Positions 46,301 to 58,030 of a stretch of DNA of 64,000 nucleotides are shown here, in pieces. The stretch's first letter is position 1. Each line of letters starts with the position of its first letter. A program made the translations under genes and the position numbers. A model generated the notes under the pieces. That model had not been told where the DNA came from and did not search any database. It saw only the letters and a list, made by a program, of their open reading frames with translations. Origin of the DNA: Fratercula arctica. Its lineage: Eukaryota; Chordata; Aves; Charadriiformes; Alcidae. The stretch covers positions 2,003,677 through 2,067,676 of the forward strand of contig CANTUZ010000023.1 of assembly GCA_947846985.1 (NCBI GenBank), written 5' to 3'.

Positions 46301-48164
46301 GTGAAACAGGAAGTTTGATACGGGATATGTAACAGGAGCAGACAGATCGGTCCAACTGAGAACTTGAGTCGCTTCCAAAATCCCTATGGTATATTTCCCA
46401 GGCCCCACCTGATCCTTGAAGCTCCTCATTCTCTGCGACTACACCTTCTCCGTCATTTATAGTCATCCTGTCTTACCCGGGGCTTCTCCCAAGTGCCCTT
46501 TTACTGCTCCTTTGGCTCCTGCTGTACATGTTTGGTACAGGCTGAGATGCTTCTGGGAAGGAGAAGGGCATCCCCTGCTTATCCAGGCCCGCAGACAAAT
46601 GCCCTTCCCCGCCTGAATGAGGTCCTTGCTCCCGCAGGAGCTTGGTTCTAGCTGGGAGCACAGAGGTCCTGCTGTTTGATAAGCATCTCATAATACCTGA
46701 ACTGTTTCCTCAAAGTAAAAGGGACTTAATGGCAGGATACTTATATCATTCTTGTGCAAATATCAGATTACAGTCTAGAAACCAAATTGTCTGCAATTAC
46801 ATGACTGAATCAAAGGGAAGACAGACAGCAGTATGTAAAATATGAACGAGGTTCATTGTTTGCCTGCAGATATTAAAATTTCTTCAGTTCAGCCTCAGAA
46901 CAGCACTGTTGTGTCTTTCAGAGTGGCACAAAATTTGATCTGCTCCTGCTTTCAGCTTTGGAATGGAGTCCAAAATTAATTCCCGGTGTATCACCTTGCT
47001 TTATGAATAAGAGGAGCTCCTCCTTGCAGTACCTGTGCTGAGAAAAAGCAGGTGGGAATGCTGCTGGAGCTGCGCACCAGGACTGAGAGTGATCCTGGAG
47101 CTCAGAGCCGCTTCTCCCAGCCTGGCAGGGTGCTGGCTGGGGCAGATGCTGGCTTGTGGGGGCAGCTGGTTAACTGCACTAAAGCAGGATGCCCCAAAAC
47201 CTCTGGTTTATACCTGACCCTCAAAAATGCAATTTTCCCCTGCTTAAGGTATGTAGGTGGAGGAATTCTTTAACAGCAGGAAAGCATATGAGCAGTTAAA
47301 TGTGGTTTGCCCTTAATTATGCTGTGGCTTTCGACTCGGGTCCCTTGTGCGGCTGGGACCGATGCTCGCGCCTCTGGCTGGCACCCCTGACTCCCACAAA
47401 CCCGGCTGCAGAGACCTGTGTAAGGACTTAAGCAAAGCGGCTGGAAACCCGGTTTGCAGCGCCGTTAGTTTGCCGTGTCACCCTGCGAGGCTGCGGCGGG
47501 CACCGCGAAGGCACCTGGGGCTGATGCCGGCCTTGATGCAGCGGCTCTTCCCGATCCCGAAGCTGCAGCTCCAAGGAGCGGCGAAGATTGTCCAGGTTTA
47601 CCTCTTTCTTTAGGCTTTGGTGCCTCCTGCTGACAGGTCTGACAGCGGCGCGTCCCGGCGGTGCCGGGTTGTGCCGGGATTTTTGGGGCGCTGCTGGTGC
47701 GGCTCTGCCCCCCGGGAGGTGGGGGACACCCCCCCTGCTCTGGCAGAGCTCTGGGGCCTCACAAATCCTTCTCTCCTCAGCTTGGAGCCTTTTAAATTTA
47801 TTTTTTAAAATTATTTTTAGTTGCAGCTCTTGAGAGAATCTGCAAGAATTCATTTGCCCTAAATACTGATTTACTTATTTTTTTTTTTAAGAATAATTCA
47901 AAATGCTAGAAGCAGCTCTTTGCATGTCCTCTGCCCAGATAATAACATGTAAAATGATTTATGCTGAGTGTCGTGATGCTGGTGAGAAATTGCTTCTGAA
48001 TTTTGTACATCTCCTGTTCTGCAGTATCAGGTGCAGCAGTCAAACGCTTCCATTCCGGTCCAATTAGGATGGTGCCTCTTTATGGCATAACCAATCTGGA
48101 CATACAAGCTGCTGCTTTATTCATTTTGCTAATTAATTGCGGCTGTTACAGCTTTTCATATGTT

Positions 48165-48178
48165 AAAAAAAAAAAAAA
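48165..48178. repeat. Poly(A) run, 14 bases
   Basis: A simple A run in AT-rich intergenic DNA. No mobile element body is recognised upstream. Confidence 0.85.
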
Positions 48179-51052
48179 GGTAAATCTCAGTCCCCAGAAA
48201 ATTCGGAAATTGATAACAGTCTCTATGCTGGAAGGAATGGAGAGGAGAAGACTTTTGATTTGTAATTTGTGGTCTAATAAACCAATTAGGAAGGAACAAA
48301 AAATAATGAAAGCTTTGCTGGCTGTATTTAACATCTAACAGACCATCCAAGTTGGTTAATTTTTGCTATGTGGCTTTAAATGCTGATTGCCTGATGACTG
48401 CAGCCCTCCCCATGGAAAGCTGGAGGGGGGACAGGGCTGGGTGAAAGGAGGGATGAGGAGTGGTGGCCTCTGCCTGGTGCTGATGTCCAGGGCCCTGCCC
48501 CAAATTGCTGGATGCTCAGTGGGTTTCTGCCCCGTGCCGTAACAAAACGCGTGGTGATGGGAGCCCAGGGCTGGGAACGGGGCTGGTGCCCCCGTGTCTG
48601 CGAGCCCCTGTCCCGTGGAGGCTCTGGCAGCAGCCTCCAAGGTCACTGTGCCCACGCCGGGATGGGCAGAGGATGTCACAGTCCGTGCCCAAGGCCACCA
48701 CACTGCTGTGGCTGCCGTCCCGCCGCAGCCGGTGTCTTTGGAGCGGTCTCCAGCACCTCCTCAAAGCTCCCCGTAAAGCCTGCCGTGTAGCTGGGCAACA
48801 TGCTGGAGCATCCCTGCTCCTCCGACATCCCTCGGGGCAGCCACCAGCCCAGACAAGGAAAAAAGCCTGTCGTGTGGGTATAGTACATCGAGTTATAAGA
48901 CCCTGTGAAAAAGGGAGGGCAGCCCCTGAGACGTGCCGTGATTTTGATCCTTATTTAGCTCCATGTGTTGTTTCTCCTCACCCCATCTCTGATATGAATG
49001 GGCTCTTCATCTCCTTGGTGGAGAGCAGGCTATCGTACCAAAAGCCATTAAGTTATGGGACCTGCAGCAAGGCTTAATGACAATTTAAATTAGGAACCTG
49101 AGTTGTGGCATGGTAACACTAGAGCGGACGCTATAATTGGGAAGGCAGCGGTTTCCCTGTGACCTTTTATTTTTGAAGTGTTTTAAATGGCCCCGTCTCG
49201 TCTGCAAAGCTCCCTCCCTCCCTTAGAAGTTTCTCCCTAATGTGGGTCATGCCTCTGCTCTTTGCAGGTGGCTCAGTACAGAATCTGCATTTTGTTTTTT
49301 CAAAGTTAAAGTGTCTTTGAAATACAATTTTGCATCTATCGCAGAATGTAATAAAAAGACTTTAAAGAGCTGCTGATGCCTCGTGGAAAACTGAAAAACA
49401 TTCTGTTGAGAAACAATTCTGCCGGGCTGTCTTATCTGCTCTTCCCTTTGCTCATTTTTGATAGCAAGGGGCACTATAAATATACATAGTTATACATAAA
49501 AATGAGAAACCTTGGCAACCAAATAGAAGGTTATGTGTCTTCTTGTGATCATTCGCTATGGGCGGGGGTGAGGGGAGACGGGGTCCATCAGTTGGCATTT
49601 CACCTTTACTGCCACTGGCCTCCTGCTGAGTGTTGGCCTGAAAGGGAGTCATCTACCAGTGGATTATTTTTTCCTAGAGGTATTTGTTAACCCTCTAAAA
49701 ATAGTGTCAGTGGTTTCTGGGGCGCTCTGACATGGTTGGCAGTGGAACAGAAGTGAGGTGACACTCTGGAGCTGGAGGACAGGAGCAGCCATATGGCGAT
49801 GGGGACTGAGCCCCGTGGGGATGTGTGTCACCGCTCCCTGGGGACGGCAGGAGCGATAGGGCTGTGGGATGGCTGTGGGATGGCTGTGGACGGCTGTCCC
49901 TTGCGCTCGTTCGCCTTGACCCCGCGCAGCGCAGCTTTCCCAGGCTGCCTCGTCCCTCCCCAGCATCGCCCCGGCTGCTCTGACCCAGCGGTGTCACACA
50001 CTTCCCCGTGCCGACATCCAAACCCCACAGCAGTTCCTTTAACCTGAGCTGCAGGTCCTCAGGTATTGCCTTGTGGAACTGATAGAATTGTTATTGCTGT
50101 AAATCAGACCCGACAAAGGGCAGGATCTCTGCTGCAAGGAGCGACTTGTGCTGTTTCCAAATGACTGGGCAAAATAACTCGCCTGATCCCCTCCCTTCCG
50201 ATAGCTCTTGCACAGAAATGCTGTTTCAGGAGCCGGCGGGGTCTGCTGGGGGGTGCTTGCCCCCAGCACGGGGGATGCAACAACTCTCTCTTGGAGCCTG
50301 GGCAGCTTGGGAAGCCTGGGGACCTGCACATCAACACTTCCAGTGCTGCGGTTGCTGAACCGAGTGCTCCTTGGCTGTTCAGTTTTCCAGTAATTTTCCC
50401 AGGCAAATTATGCACCTGCCATGGCCTCAGGAGAAAATATTTTTTTGCCGTAGCCATCAACCGTTCAGAAAATAGAGAGTTCTTTTGGCTCCAAAATACT
50501 ATACTCCCCTCCAACGCTGCATCTTGTTCATGCTGTCATAAAATAGGAAAACTTAAAACGCGGAAGGAGGACTGAAACTACCATCAGGTGTTGCAAGATG
50601 TGCTTTCCTATTATTAGCTTTTTTTTTTTTGTAAAGTAAGAGCCCTTCTACAGAAATTCTTGTGTGCACTATTGGCAAGTCATGTGGAAAAGGAATGTTT
50701 GGACAAAGGACAACGGGTTTTACGGTGGAACGTGAGCAGCTGAGTAACGGTGCAGGGACCCGTCCTGCTGCGGCCCGGGGAGCGCAGGCATGTGGAAAAC
50801 GCTCCTTTTCAGTAGGACAAAGCACGCAGTTGCCTGGTAAATAAGGCAAGCCAATTTAAAATCCAGGGTTAATTGTGAAGCTGATACAAAGCAGGTTCTT
50901 CTGTACGCTCAGGAGGGGTGGTACAAATCACAGATAATGTTTACGTGGGAATGCAGTTCTGTGAGATGCCACCCAAACCCGACAGGATTCCTTTTAGTAA
51001 CTCGGAGTGGGTATGGTTTCCAGATGTGTCTTATTTAATATTAAGAAATACC

Positions 51053-51068
51053 TTTTTTTTTTTTTTTT
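51053..51068. repeat. Poly(T) run, 16 bases
   Basis: A simple T run in intergenic DNA, with no associated element recognised. Confidence 0.85.
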
Positions 51069-54000
51069 GCTTTACTGCACTTGCGACTTGATATTCCTTG
51101 GAATTATGAAATGACGTACGGGTGTGCTCTGCAGAGAGCAATCCAGCCATGCGCTGGGTGAGTGGGCTCAGACATCTGCACAGTATCATTCCCCTGTCAC
51201 CAACTGAACTTGGTATAATTAGAAAAGTCATTAATCCTTGCTCAGCAGTGCTAGAAACTATTTATAGCAAGGCAGACAAACAGGACCGTGCATGTTGGGC
51301 TAGGGTGGGTATGGAAATGGTTCCTGGTGCCATGTGTATTGTGGGGCCCCAACCAGAGGAAGTGATTTGCTTCTGGGAGGGAAATTCCCTTTTTGGCCAC
51401 ATGCAGACAGATGCAAACTGTCTTCTCTGACCAAGGTATTGCCCTCTGGACTTGCCACAGGGGATCACTTTGGACATGCCCTGCAGGCTGTCACCATTCC
51501 GGGTCCTGTCCTGCCCCTTTCCATGGGACCCTCTGCCACGGGCACTGATGAGCAGCCAACGCAGAGCGTGGGGCTGGGGCAGGTCTCAGCCAAGGAACAA
51601 TAATGCATTGACTCAGCTCTCCTTTTCCTCGGTGTTCCTGGGGAAAGACATGGAACCCAATCAAAACGGCCCTTCTGATAAATTAGCAGTGACAAACAGT
51701 ATCTGACAGCCTGTTGTTAATACTCACACCTTGGGACTGGGCTGGCCGTTTGCTGATACGTGTTCATCTCTTGTCTGTGGAGCTGGAGAGCCCCAGTCTA
51801 CCGGTTTAAACAGTGTTAGACAGCAGCAAGCACCTTTGGCAACTGGTACGCAGGAGGCAAACTTGGTAAATGCTTGAGCCTACCTGGGGAGGATGATGGA
51901 GCAAGTGTTCTGGTGGCTGCTTGTAAAGCCAAATTGCTGTGCCACAGTGATGGAGGTCCTGCGAGCCTTGTTTGGTGTTGGGACAACCCCAAATGCAGTG
52001 ACACAGGGCAGTGCATGCGGAGCTGGTGTCAGGTTTTGCAGGGAGGGACCTGGGGGCAGAGCCCCGTGCTGCGATGTGCTCCGTCCCCAGCCGGGCTGAG
52101 CCAGCTCTGCCGGTCCGCACTGGGGTGATCCTCCAGCAGTGCTGCAGCCCGTGTAGGGTGACCAGTTCCAGGGTAACTGGGATGCAGGTAAGCAATTAGC
52201 AGCCAGGCTTCCCTCTCCTGAGCTCCCAGGTGCAACCAGGATGACCAGCACCGGTGTGCTGTCTGCTGGGCTCATGTGGGTGCCTGCCCAGCTGGTCTGC
52301 ATCTCCCGTCACCGTGGGCTCTTCTGGCAGGTCACTGGTAGTCACTGGCCTGATTTCCCCCAGCCCCAGCTGCTCCTTGTGCTGGCAGAGCTCAGCAGGG
52401 GATATCAGAGCAGGGAGCGCAAGCTGGGAGCGCACCTCTAGGTCTGTGCTCGGGGCTGGCAGCCAGTGCCCAGCTTGTGGCCGCCGTCTCCTCACGCCTG
52501 GTCTCAGCCATCAGGGAGTTCTCAGGATGCTTTTGGCAGGTAAGGGTTGTTACTCACCTCTCCTCCCACACAGGGACTCCTGCGACAGCCGTATCTGCTC
52601 CATTCTCTGTGTTATCACTCTCTAACTCTAGATTAATGCTAGTGGTGTGGGCAGAGAGATTGGTCCCCGTGTCTCTAAGCCAGAGGAAAAACTGGGGCGT
52701 TAGCAATGCTTAGTGAGCTCCAGGCCAAGCAAGGCTGTTGTTTACAGGCTTCCGAGACGCAGCTCAGCCTGGGCTAAGGTCCACGTTTTCCCTGTGCAAG
52801 AGCCAACCTCTCTGCCACGCTTTACGCTCCGGGGGTTCCATCTCCGCTGTCTCCTGGCGCCTGGGCTCTGCCCTCTGTGCTAGACCCCTGCTGCCCGCTC
52901 CATGGCTCCCTGCGCGAGGGCTACTCTGCTGTCAGAGGGGGTGGGAGAAACAACAAACCTCCCGGAGCAGGGAGACGAGTGCGCAGTGAAGAACTGCTGG
53001 ATGTTAACCAGTGCATGAGGAGCCTGCAGGACTGGTGTGGGGGCAGCACTTGCTGGGAAGCGGTGTGTCGCAGGCAGTGGTGGGTGCTGGCGAGGCACTG
53101 GGGACCCTGTGATGCCGCGGTGGGGTCAGTTGAGGTGGCAGCGATCAGACAAATGCTCCTGTTGTCAACTTAAACACTTGACTGGGTTTTGCCTACTGAG
53201 GCACAAATTGCATGTCTGTGCGCTGGCAGTCAGGCGTCAGGGTAACCACAGGGGAAATATGCTTCTGTCTGGCCTCGCTGCATCTTCCAGGCTTTGCTGC
53301 GAGGATTTCTCAGAAGGAAGCGTAAAATTGCTTTAGCCTCTGCGATGAGTGGACCAAGCCTCCCCGTCCTCAGGGAGAGGACTGAAATCCCTTGCAGCGG
53401 GCAGTGGCTCCCCTCGGGTCCAGCGGTGGGAGGGGGGACAGGACCTGTTGGAACCGTGGCCACCGCCGCTCTGTAATTGCGGGAAGTCCCCAGTGCCGGC
53501 TTTGGCTGACAAAAGCAGCGCTGAGGCCCTGCGCTGTGCCTATGGTTTGCCTGGATGATAAAAGGTGACCTCGGAAATTGCATTTCCAAACATCTTCCCC
53601 TGTCTGTGAGCGATGGCATTGTTCCCAGTGTTTCAGGCTGGGACTGCCTGGGGCTCTTTGTTTAAGCTCCCTGGGTGCTGCGATTCTTATGCACGAAGCT
53701 AAAGATCCTCTGGCAGAGCCTGAGATCCTGGAAGGCGGCTACAGTTCAGCCTTTTGTTATCCCGAGGATTAAAAGCTGCAATTGAGGATGAGCTAACGAT
53801 ATCAAAGTAACCTATCTAGGGACATCCCGCGGGCTTGTTTAACAGTGTGATGGAGCCAGGGTCAGCTGCTGGTTCAGGTTGTTTCAAACAGCACGAGCTG
53901 GCAGAAGGGCCCACGAACCTCAGAGAAGAGGCACGTAGTACTTTAAACACGCTTCAAAAACTTTGTTTTGCAAAAAAAACCTGCTGCTGCCTGCTCTAAT

Positions 54001-54100
54001 TTCACTGCTGAATGTCAGGAAAGGAGAAGTCTAGAGGGTGTCAAACCTCAGAAGGGAATCTGAGCTGTCACTGTCTCAAAGGAGGGGGGACTGCCCGGCA

Positions 54101-54140
54101 CAGGAGGGTGGGCTCCTCGCAGGGAGGGTGAGCTCCTCGC
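54101..54140. repeat. Two-copy 20-bp imperfect tandem repeat
   Basis: CAGGAGGGTGGGCTCCTCGC is followed directly by a copy with two substitutions. This is a local slippage duplication. Confidence 0.8.
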
Positions 54141-55787
54141 TGCACCTCAGGCAAAGCCGGGGAGATGCTGAGGCGGCTGTGGAGCTGCAGGGCAGAAAGA
54201 GCCTTGTGTGGGGCAAGAGTAAAGCATCTGGTCAAGGCACAGCCCCTTCTGGTGGGAACTGGAGGGGCTTCTCTGGAGAGCCTGAGTGCACTGGTCTCAG
54301 ATCCCCTGGAGTGCCAAACAGCATCTTCTCTGAGGGCAGCTCCTCTACTGCCAATGGAGATGGGCAATAGGGGCAGCACAATTAGGGTAACATTTTGCCC
54401 TGCTTTAGCTTGTCACGCTGGCCTTGCTACAAGAATGGCCTCACACTGCCTGCATGTGGCTGTGGGGTTTGTCAACCCCGATACGAAGCTTTGCTCCAGC
54501 CTGTGTCTTCTTTCTCCAAATACGCAGAGCTGCTGCCACTCCCTGAGCCAGCGCTGCTCTGTGCTCTGCATCCATCTGCAGTCTCTGCTCCTATCGGGAA
54601 TGGGAATTAGGTGTGGGAGAAGGGTGGCAGCAGAGCTGGAGGCCGCTCTGGCGACTGCAGCAGCGTCACCTGCGCTGGTGGCACAGCAGGGATGGGGAGC
54701 ACTGGCAGCTTTGTGTGTCCCCGTCTCACCGGAATGGAGGTCCCTGTTCAGGCAGAGGTTGCTGCAATGATGTCTCATAAACACCGCGCAGGTGACTGTG
54801 CCTTTGCCTATGGTTTCCTCCCCTCTTTGCTCCCCCGTGCTTGCCAGATCAGAAAATGGAGCATGGATGGCACAGTACAGCCCAAGGGAGGGAAGGGAAA
54901 CAGCGAGTGCCGAGAGGAACACCAGATGTTGCTGCATTGCACTGTAGACCGTCATCTATCCTCTCTCCGGAATTTACTCTGAATCCACAAGCTGACATTG
55001 AATTAGTGGCGTTTCAGGGGAGGGCCTGGAACAATGCTCTTTGCTGTCCCCTGGACAGTGTGGCATTCACCATGTGACAATTATTTTACTGGAATGAGAG
55101 AAAAAGTAGATTTTTAAAGCGCAAAATGCAGGTACTTCCAGCCATTCCCCCGTCTGTCTGACAGGGTGACCTGCCCGTAGCTAGTCCTGGTTGTGATGTG
55201 CGTGGCCAGATTTCGACGTGTCCTTTGCCGTGCTCTGATGTGCCAGCACCGAGCTGTGAACGCAGACAGGAGCTGGGCCTGCCTGTGCCTTGCGAAAAAC
55301 CCAGGTATTAATTTTACTTTGCTTATTTCCCTTCCACTTAGTCTTTGCCATGCCCCTTGACCTGCGCAGTGACTGCTAATTAAGAAAATGGCTTTGAAGA
55401 CAGCAGGTTTCTTTTTTTCCTCCCTTGGGGATAGGGGGGTAAGCTGAGCTTTTACCCCCAGGGCAGATCAATAGTCCTGCAGGGTTTGGCTCTCATTTAT
55501 CCTCCGGCCACATCGTGCCACAAGTTACACTTCCAGACTTGCCGTAGTGCTAATGTGTGGTCTTAGCACAAAGGGACACCAAAGCGATGGCGTGTTCTCC
55601 CAGGCAGCAAAGCAACATGGAGCTGTGCTTACGGCTGTGACACAATCCTGCTTATTTCTGGAGGTTTTTACAATTATTCACTGGGCTATGTAGTGCCTCT
55701 GGAACTGGATGTTGCAGCAAAGCAGTAGATTAGTAGCAGACAGTCCCACCCGGGGTTTCATAGGGGAAAACCTGGTTTCTGTTTGTG

Positions 55788-55815
55788 GCAGGTCGCAGGC
55801 CGCAGGTCGCAGGCC
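55788..55815. repeat. Perfect two-copy 14-bp tandem repeat
   Basis: The unit GCAGGTCGCAGGCC occurs twice in direct succession with no mismatch. Each unit is itself built from GCAGG pieces. Confidence 0.9.
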
Positions 55816-57401
55816 TCTCCCGGCGCCGGCAGCACAGCGATGGGTGCCTGCTGGCAGTGCTGCAGGGACACGGGGCTGCGCGTCACCCTCCCGCACAGGG
55901 GCTGAGGGGGAAGGTGAAGGGTGTGAGTTTTTTTGGATGCCTCGGCCCGTATCTCACCCTTCTCTGGGGCCTTTGCCTTTGTGTTGTCCACCTCCAGTGC
56001 TGCAGAGGTTGCTGCGGGACTCCAGGTAATTACACCAGTCTGGAAGCATGCAATGCCACGTAAATGCCAAGCATTCGTTAAGTATGCTCTAGGCTGGGCC
56101 AGCACCGCCACGTTTGACATGCCTAAGCAAGCAAGAGCATTCGGATGAGCGACTGGTTCCTGTGTCTCGGGTGCGCTGATGTGGAGAGGAGCCCACCCGG
56201 GGAAAGGCGTTCCTGTTGCCAGCGCGGGTGAATGCGGATGCCAGCAGGAAGCCTCTGGGCATCAGGGCAGGTGTGTTTAATCATCCTTGCTGCTGGCCCC
56301 GGTCTGGCGGGTGCGTGGGTCCGTGTTGCCCTGGGGCAGCGGGTGCCGCGGTGCTGCGGCTGCATCTGGTGCGATGGCGGCTCCGCCAGCGCCGCTGCGG
56401 GGCCCGGCTCCCTGCATGCCCTGCTGCGTGTGCCAATTAACTGCCCTCCAGATAACACTGCAGTATTTAATTGGTGGCTGAAAAATATTTTGCTGAACAG
56501 CCCTGCGGGGTGATGGTTACCGTACTGTGTGCTCACTGTGGACGGGGCATAGCTCGGCCTTTGGGAGGATGCGGGGCTGGTGGAAGAGGCAAGTTAACCA
56601 ATGTGGCTGCCTGTCAGAGTCGAATTAGAGAGAAATAGACTTATTTTCTTTCTGGAAGGGAAAAAAATATAGTGCTCCCATAACAATACAAGGAATCTGA
56701 AATATTTCATAGCCATAATGTGTGTGAGAGGAAGGGTAAGCTTCCTCTGGGTGAGGAGGTTGGATGGGAAATTCAATTATTCACTCGGCTGCTGGGCTGT
56801 CGGCATCTTACCTGCAGGCGAAGGGAGGTTTGTGCCTCCCTCTCGAGGCAGAGGGTAACTGATGCCCTGTGCGGGTTGGGATGTTTAGCGGGGGCTGTGC
56901 ACACTGTGGTGCCGGGCAGGCCCCCGGCAGCGAGGGCATGAGGTGCAAGAGCAAAGATGTCTGCCAGACAGCACCCACCGATGGAAAACGGGGTGGAACC
57001 TGGGCTGACCGGGCTGCTCTGAGGGGGAAAAATGCCCGTGATGGCTCACGCACTGCTGTGGGCATCTGGCTCGGGGTACGTAAAGAGCTGCCGAGGGCTT
57101 GCAGGCTGTGCAGGGCCAGGCTGTGCATGCTGGCGAGCGATGTCCCCATGCTGGTGGCACATCTGGGGAGCCTGGCCCAAGGTGTCGGTCAGCCTGTTTC
57201 TGTCCCTGCCTGACAGCTCTGCTCATCCGTCTCGGTCTCCTGCTTCCCAGAGGCACCGGGCGATGCCACGCAGCCCCTCCAGAGCCTCTCCCGGGGGGAA
57301 ACAGCCCCATTTGTTCTCGGCTTTGTTCCGTGGTTGCGGTAACCTCTCCCTCTTTGAAGAATAAGATGTTAAAGAGCTTTTGAAAATGATCAAGCTTCAC
57401 T

Positions 57402-57423
57402 GCTGTGATTAATCAATCACAGC
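57402..57423. promoter_or_regulatory. Inverted repeat with palindromic homeodomain-like core
   Basis: GCTGTGATT at 57,402-57,410 is the exact reverse complement of AATCACAGC at 57,415-57,423, with four bases between. The centre contains TGATTAATCA, itself a perfect palindrome, overlapping ATCAATCA. These resemble dimeric homeodomain or PBX-type sites. Binding is inferred from the motif only. Confidence 0.3.
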
Positions 57424-57831
57424 TGCTGCTTTACAGCTCCTTGTTTTGATGCGTTTCAGGTTGTTCCAAAGTTAGCCCAGCTCAGGGCCAGTAAACACAT
57501 TCCTGAGCCCTGGCGGGGTGCTGGGATGGAGCAAAAGCTGAATTTTCCAGCTTTGTTCAAAAACAAGGCTGCCCAAGTCTGTCAGGGAGAGCCATGGGGC
57601 AGCCTGTTTGTTTGGCACAGAGGAGGGCAGTAATGAATTACTCATTCTCGCCATTATTTCCTGCAAAAAAGAGTTCTGCTTGGAGGCGTTTTGTCTGGGG
57701 AGCCTCGTGTGGCCTCCCAGGCTCTACCGTGCTGGCACGCTGAGCCGTCACCACGGGGATGCTGCCAGGCTCTTGGGGAGCCTTTGGGGCTTTGCAGCCC
57801 AGGGAGGGATCGGTTCCTGCTCCTGGTGTGG

Positions 57832-58030
57832 TAATCATGGAATCACCTGGGTTGGGAGGGACCTTTCAGATCACCGAGTCCAACTATCCACCTGACACTG
57901 ACAAAACTCATCACTAAACCATGTTGCCGAGCACCACATCTACCCATCTTTTGAATACCTCCAGGGACGGGGGCTCCACCGCTTCCCTGGGCAGCCTGTT
58001 CCAATGTTTAATAACCCTCCGAGTGCCCCT
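57832..58030 (-). mobile_element. CR1-type LINE, 5'-truncated 3' end
   Basis: Read on the minus strand this matches the 3' end of avian CR1 retrotransposons. It shows the last part of the reverse-transcriptase ORF (KHWNRLPREAVEPPSLEVFK, then a divergent end), the conserved 3' UTR words for GGTTGGGAC and GTGGTGC-like sequence, and a terminal GATTCCATGATTA-type octamer tail at 57,832-57,845. CR1 copies are normally 5'-truncated and lack a poly(A) tail, as here. The 5' limit near 58,030 is approximate; a minus-strand frame continues to 58,291 but loses resemblance. The copy is inactive. It supports a bird or other reptile as the source. Confidence 0.9.

Larger units (their letters stand above)
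43321..57831. other. Intergenic region, no gene seen
   Basis: No protein family was recognised. A minus-strand open frame at 47,428-47,853 has one stretch with protein-like composition, but nothing confirms it. AT-rich blocks lie at 47,780-48,380, 49,080-49,540, 53,760-54,020 and 55,070-55,700. Simple runs are A14 at 48,165-48,178, T12 at 50,619-50,630 and T16 at 51,053-51,068. Short direct duplications occur near 49,864-49,898 (12-base GGGATGGCTGTG units), at 54,101-54,140 (20-base units) and at 55,788-55,815 (14-base units). An inverted repeat lies at 57,402-57,423. Confidence 0.55.
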
